Shown piece by piece: positions 52,023 through 60,456 of a stretch of 64,000 nt of DNA. Source of the stretch: Nonomuraea sp. NBC_00507 (lineage in GTDB: Bacteria > Actinomycetota > Actinomycetes > Streptosporangiales > Streptosporangiaceae); assembly GCF_036013525.1 (NCBI RefSeq), contig NZ_CP107853.1, positions 5,022,001 through 5,086,000 on the forward strand. Direction: 5' to 3'. The first letter of the stretch is position 1, and each line of letters begins with the position of its first letter. The position numbers were made by a program, and so were the translations under genes. Below the pieces are notes generated by a model, which made no database searches, was not told the origin of the DNA, and saw nothing but the letters and a program-made list of their open reading frames with translations.

Positions 52023-54101
52023 ATGAAGGTGAAGACATTACGTTTGTGGGTTCTGTCCGCAGTGGCCGCGCTGCTGGCGGCGATCGGGGTGGCCGTCACC
52101 TCGCCCGCTGCCCACGCGGTGGTCGCCTGTTCCGTGACCTATGAGAAGGCATGGGACAACGGCAGCGGGTTCGGCGCCAACATCACGATCAACAACCTCG
52201 GTGACCCGGTCAGCCCGTGGACGCTGCGCTACACGTGGCCTGGCAATCAGCAGGTCACCCAGGGCTGGGGCGGAACCTGGACGCAATCCGGCCAGACCGT
52301 GACCGTGACCGCGCCGTCGTACGCCCCGGGCCTGGGAACGGGAGCCGGCGTCACCATCGGCTTCAACGGCAGCTACAGCGGCGCCAACACCAACCCCTCC
52401 GCTTTCACCGTCAACGGCGTGGCCTGCGGCGGCACCGGCGCCACCCCGACGGCCACCCCGACGGCCACCCCGACGGCCACGCCCACGACGACTCCGACGT
52501 CGACGCCCGGCAACGCGCAGGCTGTCGTGGCCGCGATGCAGCCTGGCTGGAACCTGGGCAACTCCCTCGATGCCACCGGCGCGGACGAGACCTCATGGGG
52601 CAACCCGCGGATCACCCAGGCGCTGCTCCGCAACGTCAGGGCGCAGGGCTTCAACAGCATCCGGATCCCGGTGACCTGGGGTCAGCACCAGGGTGGAGCG
52701 CCCAACTACACCATCGACGCGACGTACATGAACCGGGTGAAAGAGGTCGTCGACTGGGCCCTCGCCGAGGGGTTCTACGTGATGATCAATATCCATCACG
52801 ATTCGTGGCAGTGGATCCAGAACATGCCGGGCGACCGGACCAACGTCCTGGCTCGCTACAACGCGATCTGGACCCAGATCGCCGGCACGTTCCGGAGCTC
52901 CTCTCCCAAGCTGCTGTTCGAGAGCGTCAACGAGCCGACGTTCACCGGCAGCTCCGGAGACGCCCAAAACGCGACGCTCCTCAACGAACTCAATACGTCC
53001 TTCCGCACCATCGTGCGCCAGACGGGCGGCAACAACGCGACGCGGCTGCTCGTCCTGCCGACCCTGCACACGTCGGCCGACCAGGCCAGGGTCGACGAGC
53101 TGGTGAGCACGTTCAACGCGATGAACGACCCCAACCTCATCGCGACGGTCCACTTCTACGGATACTGGCCGTTCAGCGTCAACGTCGCCGGCGGCACCCG
53201 CTTCGACGCCACCGTGCAGCAGGACCTGACCGGCGCCTTCGACCGGGTGCACAACGCCTTCACAGCCCGCGGCATCCCCGTGATCATCGGCGAGTACGGC
53301 CTTCTGGGCTTCGACCGGCACACCGGCACGATCCAACAGGGCGAGAAGCTGAAGTTCTTCGAGTTCCTCGGCCACTACGCACGTAGCAAGCAGATCACCA
53401 CCATGCTGTGGGACAACGGCCAGCACTTCAACCGGACCTCGTACCAGTGGGCCGATCCCGAGCTGTTCGCCCAGATCAAGTCCAGCTGGACGATGCGCTC
53501 GGGTACGGCCTCCTCGGATCAGGTGTTCAACGCGAAGGCGTCCCCCATCACGAGCAAGACGCTCACGCTGAACCTGAACGGCACCTCGTTCGCAGGGATC
53601 CGCCAGGGCAGCACAGACCTCGTGCGCGGCACCGACTACACCGTCTCGGGCGACCAGCTCACGTTCACGGCATCCGCGCTCACCCGCCTGACGGGTTCCC
53701 GGGCCTATGGCGTCAACGCGACGCTGTCGGCTCGGTTCTCCCAGGGCGTCCCGTGGCGGATCGACATCATCACCTACGACACGCCGACAGTGCAGAACGC
53801 GACCGGAACGACGAGCTCCTTCGCCATCCCCACCACCTTCAGGGGTGACCAGCTCGCCACCATGGAGGCCAAGTACGCCGACGGCAGCAACGCCGGCCCC
53901 CACAACTGGACGTCGTTCAAGGAGTTCGACGTCACCTTCGCGCCCGACTACAGCGCCAACGCCATCACCCTGCGACCGGCCTTCTTCGCCGAGGTCAATG
54001 ACGGCTCACGGGTCACGCTCACCCTCCACTTCTGGAGCGGGGCGACCGTGACCTACTACGTCACCAAGTCGGGAACCGCGGTCACCGGCACCACGAGCTG
54101 A
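52023..54101 (+). CDS. Secreted GH5 endoglucanase with CBM2, X2 and CBM46-like domains
   Basis: This is a 692-residue exported enzyme. The signal peptide (~1-34) is followed by an N-terminal CBM2 (~35-138, AWDNGSGFGANITINNLG) and a PTATPTATPT linker (~140-162). The GH5 subfamily-4-like domain (~165-490) has acid/base ESVNEP and nucleophile IIGEYG. An X2 immunoglobulin-like module (~495-580, TLTLNLNGTSFAGI) and a CBM46-like module (~580-685) follow. This architecture is known from endoglucanases/xyloglucanases. It lies 45 bp downstream of the mannanase gene, so both are probably co-expressed for plant cell wall breakdown. Confidence 0.9.
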   Translation: MKVKTLRLWVLSAVAALLAAIGVAVTSPAAHAVVACSVTYEKAWDNGSGFGANITINNLGDPVSPWTLRYTWPGNQQVTQGWGGTWTQSGQTVTVTAPSYAPGLGTGAGVTIGFNGSYSGANTNPSAFTVNGVACGGTGATPTATPTATPTATPTTTPTSTPGNAQAVVAAMQPGWNLGNSLDATGADETSWGNPRITQALLRNVRAQGFNSIRIPVTWGQHQGGAPNYTIDATYMNRVKEVVDWALAEGFYVMINIHHDSWQWIQNMPGDRTNVLARYNAIWTQIAGTFRSSSPKLLFESVNEPTFTGSSGDAQNATLLNELNTSFRTIVRQTGGNNATRLLVLPTLHTSADQARVDELVSTFNAMNDPNLIATVHFYGYWPFSVNVAGGTRFDATVQQDLTGAFDRVHNAFTARGIPVIIGEYGLLGFDRHTGTIQQGEKLKFFEFLGHYARSKQITTMLWDNGQHFNRTSYQWADPELFAQIKSSWTMRSGTASSDQVFNAKASPITSKTLTLNLNGTSFAGIRQGSTDLVRGTDYTVSGDQLTFTASALTRLTGSRAYGVNATLSARFSQGVPWRIDIITYDTPTVQNATGTTSSFAIPTTFRGDQLATMEAKYADGSNAGPHNWTSFKEFDVTFAPDYSANAITLRPAFFAEVNDGSRVTLTLHFWSGATVTYYVTKSGTAVTGTTS

Positions 54102-54105
54102 TCGA

Positions 54106-54138
54106 GCGGAGGCGTATGCCCCATGGTGGGGCGTCCGC
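54106..54138 (+). terminator. Possible composite hairpin after the endoglucanase gene
   Basis: GCGGA (54106-54110) pairs with TCCGC (54134-54138), enclosing an inner stem GCCCC (54118-54122)/GGGGC (54128-54132). It lies just past the endoglucanase stop and before the LacI pair; no T-run follows. Confidence 0.35.
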
Positions 54139-54189
54139 GGTGGTCCTAACGAAATGCTGAGAGCTGCTGACGTGACCTACGCTGTACGC

Positions 54190-55161
54190 ATGCGCGTGAC
54201 GATGCGGGAGGTGGCGGATCGGGCCGGCGTCTCGATCAAGACAGTCTCGCGCGTGGTCAATGGCGAACCGCACATCCGCCCGGAGAAGGTGCACCGGGTG
54301 CATGCGGCGATCGACGAGCTCGGCTGGGTTCCCAATCGGACCGCCCGGGCGCTCAGGACCGGGCTGATCGGGGTCGTGGGCATCGCCGTCACCGAGCTGC
54401 GCCGCCCGTATCTCGCGGGTCTCGTCGAGGCGCTCGTCACCGAGGCGGATCGGTGCGGCCTGCTCGCCGCCGTCGAGCCGACGCACGGCGATCTGGTCCG
54501 GCTGGAGGCGGTCCTCGCCGCTCGGGGGAAGACGTTCGACGGCGTGGTGTGCATCGGCTCGGGAGCACTGGTCAGCGACGGATTGGACGATCGCCCCGTA
54601 GTCGTCGTGCAAGGCGGCGCGGCTGAAGTGGACAGTGTCGATGAGGACGTCACGGAGGCGGCGGCACTGGTGGCTCGCCACCTCGCCGTGATGGGCCGGT
54701 CGCGCCCGGCTCTGCTCGGAGCGAATCAGCCTCGGATGCGCGCGGCGCTCGCCGAGTCCGGCATCGACCCCGCTGCCGTACCGTGGGTGGATCTCGGAGA
54801 GGTGGCCGACCGGCGCGCCGGCGCGCGAGCCGCCGGGCACGTGCTGGAGCGGCATCCGGACATCGACGCGCTGGTGTGTGCCAACGACGAAGTGGCGCTC
54901 GGGGCGCTCGCGACGCTCGTCAAGCACGGAGTGGACGTTCCGGGACAGGTGGCGGCCGTCGGCTACGGCAACCTGGAGGACGGACGGTTCTCGACCCCGT
55001 CGCTCACCACCATCGACCCCGGGCCAGCCCGCTTGGCACGCAGCGCACTGGAATTGCTCACCGATCGCCTCGCCGGCACGGCACCGCGACAGCCTCGCGC
55101 GGTCGTGTCGCCGGTCGAGTTGGTGCGCCGTGAGTCCACGCTCGGCCGAGGTCCCCGATGA
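54190..55161 (+). CDS. LacI-family transcriptional regulator (first of a coupled pair)
   Basis: This is a 323-residue LacI regulator. The N-terminal HTH reads TMREVADRAGVSIKTVSRVVN (~4-24) with hinge helix TARALRTG; the sugar-binding core ends VSPVELVRRESTLG. DALVCANDEVALGAL and FSTPSLTTIDPG are typical ligand-domain pieces. ATG 54190 puts the HTH at the usual distance from the start. Its stop overlaps the next regulator's start (ATGA), making the two proteins co-translated. Controls nearby sugar genes, most likely the downstream importer and GH127 operon or the upstream GH5 genes (inference). Confidence 0.9.
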   Translation: MRVTMREVADRAGVSIKTVSRVVNGEPHIRPEKVHRVHAAIDELGWVPNRTARALRTGLIGVVGIAVTELRRPYLAGLVEALVTEADRCGLLAAVEPTHGDLVRLEAVLAARGKTFDGVVCIGSGALVSDGLDDRPVVVVQGGAAEVDSVDEDVTEAAALVARHLAVMGRSRPALLGANQPRMRAALAESGIDPAAVPWVDLGEVADRRAGARAAGHVLERHPDIDALVCANDEVALGALATLVKHGVDVPGQVAAVGYGNLEDGRFSTPSLTTIDPGPARLARSALELLTDRLAGTAPRQPRAVVSPVELVRRESTLGRGPR

Positions 55162-56177
55162 GGCGCCCGACGCTCGCGGATGTCGCCGCGCGGGCCGAGG
55201 TCTCGGCGAAGACCGTGTCCAACGTCCTCCTCGGACGCCCGCATGTCTCGGCTGCTACCCGGGCCAAGGTTCAGGCCGCGATCGCGGAGGTCGGCTACGA
55301 CGTGGGACATGCCACGAGCCAGGCCGGACGTGGGCTCGCCTCCGGCCGGACCGGCCGGATCGCCGTCGTCGTGCCGAACCTCCACCAGCCCTACTTCGCG
55401 GAGAACGCCGAGCGTCTCATCCTCGCCCTGGCCGAGCGCGGGTTCACCAGCACGCTGCGGATCGCCCCCGACAGGGCCGGCGAACGCGACGCGGTCCTCG
55501 GCGTGACGACCGCCGACGTCGACGGTGTCATCATCTGCCCGCACCACCTGTCCGACGAGTTACTGGCCGGTGCCGCCCTGCGGCGCCCAGCGGTGGCCCT
55601 CGGCGGCGCTCCGATCAAAACGCTTGATTGTGTGTTGATGGGGGAATACGCGGGATTCGTGGCGATCACTCGGCATCTGCTCGCCACCGGCCGGCGTCGG
55701 CTCGCGTACGTCTGGAACGGTCCGGCTGGTGTCGTCCCGACCGGGGACAGGTACGCCGGGTTCGCCGCCGCCCTGGAGGAGCATGGCGTCGAGCCTGAAC
55801 CGTCGCTCGTCGCCAACAGCTCGGACTGGGACCGCAGGGCCTCGGGTTACGAGGCGATGGCAGGGCTGCTGCGGCGCTCCGGCCCCAGGTTCGACGCCGC
55901 GGTGTGCGTCAACGACACCATTGCGGTGGGCGTGCTGAAGTCCCTGCACGCGCACGGCATCCGCGTCCCCGGGGATGTCGCGGTCACCGGCTTCGACGAC
56001 ACGGACGAGGGTGAGTTCACCGTTCCGTCGCTGTCGACGGTGAGCCCTGATCAGGGCGAGATGGTGGCCGCCGCCCTCCGCCTGCTCATCGAGCGCCTCG
56101 ACGGTTACGACGGCGCGGCCCGGCAGGTGCACACCGGTATGCACTTGGTGCTCCGAGACTCGTCCGCACCGGCCTGA
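55158..56177 (+). CDS. LacI-family transcriptional regulator (second of a coupled pair)
   Basis: This is a 339-residue LacI regulator with HTH LADVAARAEVSAKTVSNVLLG (~5-25) and hinge region TSQAGRGLASG. The ligand domain includes FDAAVCVNDTIAVGVLKSLH and VAVTGFDDTDEGEFTVPSLSTVSPD. It follows the first LacI gene by a 4-bp overlap. The 18-bp palindrome in front of the downstream importer operon, 85 bp after its stop, is the obvious candidate target for one or both regulators. Confidence 0.9.
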   Translation: MRRPTLADVAARAEVSAKTVSNVLLGRPHVSAATRAKVQAAIAEVGYDVGHATSQAGRGLASGRTGRIAVVVPNLHQPYFAENAERLILALAERGFTSTLRIAPDRAGERDAVLGVTTADVDGVIICPHHLSDELLAGAALRRPAVALGGAPIKTLDCVLMGEYAGFVAITRHLLATGRRRLAYVWNGPAGVVPTGDRYAGFAAALEEHGVEPEPSLVANSSDWDRRASGYEAMAGLLRRSGPRFDAAVCVNDTIAVGVLKSLHAHGIRVPGDVAVTGFDDTDEGEFTVPSLSTVSPDQGEMVAAALRLLIERLDGYDGAARQVHTGMHLVLRDSSAPA

Positions 56178-56232
56178 TCCACCCTCCGACACCTTGACTC
56201 GCCGGTCCCTCGTCGCCTCGCTTGTCTTGTCA

Positions 56233-56262
56233 TTGACAACGCTGAATGGCCGCACCTAACAT
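56233..56262 (+). promoter_or_regulatory. Predicted promoter of the importer/GH127 operon
   Basis: Perfect -35 TTGACA (56233-56238), 18-base spacer, -10 TAACAT (56257-56262). The start point near 56269 falls inside the 18-bp palindrome, a classic repressor-over-start arrangement. The leader to the ATG at 56322 is about 53 bases and contains AAGGAGG. Confidence 0.6.
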
Positions 56263-56280
56263 CGCTGAAACATTTCAGCG
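56263..56280. promoter_or_regulatory. 18-bp perfect palindrome CGCTGAAA-CA-TTTCAGCG, LacI-type operator
   Basis: Two perfect 8-base arms are separated by CA and overlap the predicted transcription start of the importer operon. The size and placement are typical of LacI-family operators, and two LacI genes lie directly upstream. Confidence 0.65.
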
Positions 56281-56321
56281 AGATCCGGGTCACTCCCTCC
56301 GTCCCCCCCAAGGAGGACCAC

Positions 56322-57920
56322 ATGGCCACTCCACCCGCTATGTCCCGCCGGGCCTTCGTCGTCGCGGCCGGACTCACGGCACTCGCCGGCTGCTCCGGCA
56401 AGAACTCCTCGAGCGATCCGAACACACTGCGGATCTTGGTCAACAAGCATGCGTTGACCAAGCCGATGAACACGATGGAGTGGACCAAGCAGCTGGAGAA
56501 AATCGCCGGTGTGAAGATCCAGTGGCAGGAGATCTCGGCTGACTGGGACCAGAAGAAGTCCACCATGCTGGCGGCCGGCGACGTCCCGGACCTGATCGTC
56601 GGCACCAACGCGATCACCAATGCCGACATGGGCACGTACCGGACGCTGTTTGAGAACCTGGCCGACGACCTGGACGCGTTGCCGAACGTGAAGGCCTTGT
56701 TCGCGGCGAAGCCGGAGCTGAAGTCGATGGCCACGCTGACCACCGGCGAGGTCTACGCGGTCCCGGGCTACAAGCGGTTCTGGCCGAAGACCGTCACGCA
56801 CCAATACATCAACAAGCAGTGGCTCGACAACCTCGGCTTGGAGATGCCGACCACCTGGGACGAGCTCTACACCGTGCTCGTCGCGTTCAAGGAACAGGAC
56901 GCCAACGGGAACGGTGACAAGAACGACGAGATCCCGATGGACTGGTCGCCGGTCGGCACGGGCGGCTTCGGGTATTTCCAGCCCAGCGTGCTGCTCGGCA
57001 GCCTCGGCCTGCCGATTGCGGGCGGCGGTGGCCAGGGCTATTTCCTCGAGGACGGCAAGGTCGGCAATTTCCTCGTCGACGAGCGCTACAAGCGGGTGGT
57101 CCAGTTCCTCCACCGCTGCCACGCCGCGGGCCTGATCAGCAAGAACGTCATGACGCAGGACTACTCGGCGTACCAGGCGGTCGGCCGCGGGTCCGGAGAC
57201 GTGGCCAAAGTCGGCTTCAGCTGGGGCTGGACGGCCAGCGACCGGTTCGGCGCCCAGCTGGCCGACCAGTACGTCGCGATGCCGCCGCTGCTCGCGGAGG
57301 CCGGCCAGACGACGCCGGTGGCCTGGACGTACGACTCCAACAACGAGAACTTCCCGTCGAACCAGATCGTCATGTCCGCGAAGGCGAGCAACAAACAAGC
57401 GGCGCTCAAGGTCATCAACGCCTTCTACGACAAGGAGATGTCGCTGCAGGTGCTGTTCGGCGATCTCGGCCGGTACGTCAAGAAGATCAGCGACAACGAG
57501 TACGAGGTGCTCCCGCCGGCCGATCCCAAGACCGACCCGTCGACCTGGAAGTGGACGGTCACCATCGCGGACAACGGTCCCACCTGGATCAGGGACGACA
57601 TCGAGCTGAAGCTGCCGGCCGACCTGGACGAGGCCGTCGAACAGACGAAGCCGCTGGAGAAGGCGCTGGCGAACATGGATCCGGCCAAGGACGTCTATCC
57701 GTTCCAGTTCATCCAGATGACGCCTGAGGACACGAACCAGCTGGCGCTGAACAACACCACGATCTCCAACTCCACGATGCCGAAGTTCGCCGAGTGGATC
57801 ACCAAGGGCGGCATCGAGGATCAGTGGGACAAGTACGTTCAGCAGATCCAGAACGCCGGCCTGCAGAAGAACATCGACATCTACCAGCGTTACTACGACG
57901 AGTACATGAAGACGCGCTGA
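56322..57920 (+). CDS. LplA-like extracellular solute-binding lipoprotein
   Basis: This is a 532-residue binding protein: an RR-containing signal (AMSRRAFVVAAGLTALAGC, ~6-24), where the RR hints at Tat export and ALAGC is the lipobox. The mature part is of the large YtcQ/LplA type used for oligosaccharides. DANGNGDKNDEIPMDW (~193-208) is a calcium-binding-like loop common in this group. AAGGAGG lies 10 bases before the ATG. First gene of the operon that also encodes two permeases, a DUF624 protein and a GH127 enzyme. Confidence 0.9.
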   Translation: MATPPAMSRRAFVVAAGLTALAGCSGKNSSSDPNTLRILVNKHALTKPMNTMEWTKQLEKIAGVKIQWQEISADWDQKKSTMLAAGDVPDLIVGTNAITNADMGTYRTLFENLADDLDALPNVKALFAAKPELKSMATLTTGEVYAVPGYKRFWPKTVTHQYINKQWLDNLGLEMPTTWDELYTVLVAFKEQDANGNGDKNDEIPMDWSPVGTGGFGYFQPSVLLGSLGLPIAGGGGQGYFLEDGKVGNFLVDERYKRVVQFLHRCHAAGLISKNVMTQDYSAYQAVGRGSGDVAKVGFSWGWTASDRFGAQLADQYVAMPPLLAEAGQTTPVAWTYDSNNENFPSNQIVMSAKASNKQAALKVINAFYDKEMSLQVLFGDLGRYVKKISDNEYEVLPPADPKTDPSTWKWTVTIADNGPTWIRDDIELKLPADLDEAVEQTKPLEKALANMDPAKDVYPFQFIQMTPEDTNQLALNNTTISNSTMPKFAEWITKGGIEDQWDKYVQQIQNAGLQKNIDIYQRYYDEYMKTR

Positions 57921-58882
57921 TGACGGAGACTCTTGTCGCAGCCCGCAAGCCGGTGGCGGTCGCCCAGAGGCGATCCCGTCTGGGCCTCGGCCGGCATGTG
58001 AGCAGGTATTGGCAACTGTGGCTCATGGTCCTGCCGGCCGTGGGGTTCATCGGCCTGTTCATGTACGTGCCGATGTACGGCATCCAGCTGGCCTTCCGCG
58101 AGTTCGACTTCACGGCGGGTCTCACCGGCGGGCAATGGGCCGGCCTGAAGTACTTCCAGCAGTTCTTCGACAGCCCGATGTTCTGGACGTTGCTGCGGAA
58201 CACGTTCGTCATCAGCATCACCACGCTGGTGGTCGGGTTCGTGGCACCGATCGTGCTGGCGCTGATGATCAACCAGATCGCCGGGGGCCGGCGCAAGAGG
58301 CTCATGCAGACGGCGACGTACCTGCCGCACTTCATCTCGATCGTCGTCATCGTCGGCATGCTGCAGGCGTTCCTCAACCCGTCCACCGGACTGCTCACCC
58401 AGGTCGCCGCTGTCTTCGGCCTCGACGGGGTGAACCTCCTCGGCGACACCTCGGCCTTCGTGCCGGTGTACGTGATCTCCGACGTGTGGCAGCACTGCGG
58501 GTGGAACAGCATCATCTACCTTGCCGCGCTGTCGCGCGTCGACCCTCAGCTGTACGAGGCGGCCAAGGTGGACGGCGCGAACCGGCTGCAGCTCATCCGG
58601 CACGTCGACGTCCCCAGCATCGTGCCGACCATGGTGGTCCTGCTCATCCTCACCATGGGCGGTGTGCTGAACACCGGGTTCGAGAAGGTGTGGCTGATGC
58701 AGAACACCCTGAACCTGCCGGTGTCCGAGGTCATCGCGACGTACGTCTACAAGATCGGCATCCTCAGCACGCAGTTCAGCTACGCCACCGCGATCGGCCT
58801 GTTCAACACGGTCATCAACTTCGTGTTCCTGATCGCCGCGAACGCGATCGCCCGCCGCGTATCGAACTGGAGCCTGTGGTGA
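57920..58882 (+). CDS. Sugar ABC importer permease, LplB-type
   Basis: This is a 320-residue CUT1 permease with six helices; YGIQLAFREFDFTAG and the EAA loop LYEAAKVDGANRLQLIRHV are typical of LplB/YtcP partners. Begins in a TGATG overlap with the binding-protein stop, and ends in a GTGA overlap with the next permease. Imports the oligosaccharide bound by the LplA-like protein. Confidence 0.92.
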   Translation: MTETLVAARKPVAVAQRRSRLGLGRHVSRYWQLWLMVLPAVGFIGLFMYVPMYGIQLAFREFDFTAGLTGGQWAGLKYFQQFFDSPMFWTLLRNTFVISITTLVVGFVAPIVLALMINQIAGGRRKRLMQTATYLPHFISIVVIVGMLQAFLNPSTGLLTQVAAVFGLDGVNLLGDTSAFVPVYVISDVWQHCGWNSIIYLAALSRVDPQLYEAAKVDGANRLQLIRHVDVPSIVPTMVVLLILTMGGVLNTGFEKVWLMQNTLNLPVSEVIATYVYKIGILSTQFSYATAIGLFNTVINFVFLIAANAIARRVSNWSLW

Positions 58883-59802
58883 GCGCGACCCACGTGCAGA
58901 GCAAGGGATTCCTCCGCAAGAAGACACCGGGCGACGTCGTCTTCATGCTCGTCTTCGGCCTGTTGTGCGTGGCGATCCTCTTCGCCGTCGTCTACCCGGT
59001 CTACTTCGTGATGATCGCTTCGGTGAGCAACCCGTCCCTCATCTCCACCGGCGAGGTGTGGCTGTGGCCGAAAGAGGTGAACTTCTTCGGGTATCAGCAG
59101 ATCTTCGACGACGATCGGATCTGGACGGGCTATGGCAACACGTTGCTCTACAGCGTGGTCGGAACCGCGCTGAACCTCGTCGTGACCCTCCCGGCGGCGT
59201 ACGCGTTGTCGCGGCCGGAGTTTCGCCCACGGCGGGTCCTCATGCTGTTCTTCGTGTTCACGCTGTTCTTCAACGGTGGCCTGATCCCGACGTATCTGCT
59301 CTATCGCGATCTCGGCCTGCTGGACAACTGGCTCGTGTTCATCCTGCCGCCCGCGGTGAACGTCTACAACCTCATCATCACCCGGGCGTTCTTCGAGCAC
59401 TCGCTGCCGAAGGAGCTGTTCGAGGCGGCGATGATCGACGGGGTTTCCTATCTGCAGTACTTCGCCAAGGTCGCGCTGCCGCTGTCCAAGGCGATCATCT
59501 CGGTCATCGGCCTGTACTACCTGGTCCAGCACTGGAACGACTTCTTCACCGGCCTGGTGTTCGTCCGCGACAACAGCCTGCAGCCGCTGCAGATCGTGCT
59601 GCGTGACATCCTGCTGTCCAACCAGGCGTTCGCCGGTGGCGCCGGAACCGGCGGAGGCAGCGGCGTCGGCTACGACCAGCAGTATGCCGACCAGATCAAG
59701 TACGGCGTGATCGTCGTCTCCAGTCTCCCGGTCCTGGTGCTCTACCCGTTCCTCCAGCGCTACTTCGAGAAGGGCGTCCTCATCGGGTCGGTGAAAGGCT
59801 GA
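58879..59802 (+). CDS. Sugar ABC importer permease, LplC/YtcP-type
   Basis: This is a 307-residue CUT1 permease: FFNGGLIPTYLLYRDLGLLDN and the EAA loop LFEAAMIDGVSYLQYFAKV, ending YFEKGVLIGSVKG, the standard end of LplC-type permeases. Partner of the preceding permease. GTG start in overlap. No ATPase gene in the operon, so a shared ATPase elsewhere is likely. Confidence 0.92.
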   Translation: MSATHVQSKGFLRKKTPGDVVFMLVFGLLCVAILFAVVYPVYFVMIASVSNPSLISTGEVWLWPKEVNFFGYQQIFDDDRIWTGYGNTLLYSVVGTALNLVVTLPAAYALSRPEFRPRRVLMLFFVFTLFFNGGLIPTYLLYRDLGLLDNWLVFILPPAVNVYNLIITRAFFEHSLPKELFEAAMIDGVSYLQYFAKVALPLSKAIISVIGLYYLVQHWNDFFTGLVFVRDNSLQPLQIVLRDILLSNQAFAGGAGTGGGSGVGYDQQYADQIKYGVIVVSSLPVLVLYPFLQRYFEKGVLIGSVKG

Positions 59803-60410
59803 TGAAACGCGTCCTCACCTGGCACACGAGGGCGGGCGAGGTGGGCCTGCTGCTGCTCAAGCTGCACCTCCTGTGGGTCGTATGGAGCCTGGCCGGTGGC
59901 ATCGTGCTCGGCGTCTTCCCGGCGACCGCCGCCGTGTACGGCGTCATCCGCCGCGAGCTCCTCGGGTCCGCCCGGCCTGGTGAATTCCGCCGGCTCTGGC
60001 GGCAGGAGTTCCGCACCGCCAACGTGGTGGGGTACGTCTTCACGGCGGCCTGGGCGGTGCTCCTGGTGGACCGGCGACTCCTCGAAACCGCCGACCTCGG
60101 TGTCGTCGAGCCATTGCTCGGCGCGGCGCTCTGGCTGATCACCCTGTTCGTGTCGGGTATGAGTGTGAACGTGTGGATCCTCGCCGCCCACTTCGCCGAA
60201 GGACCGTTGGCGCTCGTCCGCCGCAGTGCGATCCTCGTCCTCGCCCGCCCGGTCCAGGCGATGGTGACACTGCTCGCGGTCGGCGTGATCCTGTGCGTGT
60301 ACTACGTCGTCCCGGGGCTGGTCCCCGTCTTCGGCGTGGCACTGCCCGCTTTCGTCTCTTTCGCCTATGTCTGGGGCACCGCGGTCCTCCCTACCGCTCC
60401 GGCCTCGTGA
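59802..60410 (+). CDS. DUF624 (YesL/YesV-like) membrane protein
   Basis: This is a 202-residue membrane protein with about five helices. LLLKLHLLWVVWSLAGGIVLGVFPATAAVYG (~12-42) is the DUF624 hallmark. Such proteins are encoded next to LplABC-type oligosaccharide importers and glycoside hydrolases (for example in Bacillus pectin clusters), with no defined role. TGATG overlap with the permease stop. Confidence 0.85.
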   Translation: MKRVLTWHTRAGEVGLLLLKLHLLWVVWSLAGGIVLGVFPATAAVYGVIRRELLGSARPGEFRRLWRQEFRTANVVGYVFTAAWAVLLVDRRLLETADLGVVEPLLGAALWLITLFVSGMSVNVWILAAHFAEGPLALVRRSAILVLARPVQAMVTLLAVGVILCVYYVVPGLVPVFGVALPAFVSFAYVWGTAVLPTAPAS

Positions 60411-60456
60411 CAGGCTGCGGAGATCGGCCTTTTGGACAACCTCGTTGGGAGCCTTC

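Noticed and set aside
52443..52508. Repeated GCCACCCCGAC units as a CRISPR-like or regulatory repeat
   Set aside because: It is simply the DNA of the Pro-Thr linker in the endoglucanase; other PT linkers in the window behave the same way.
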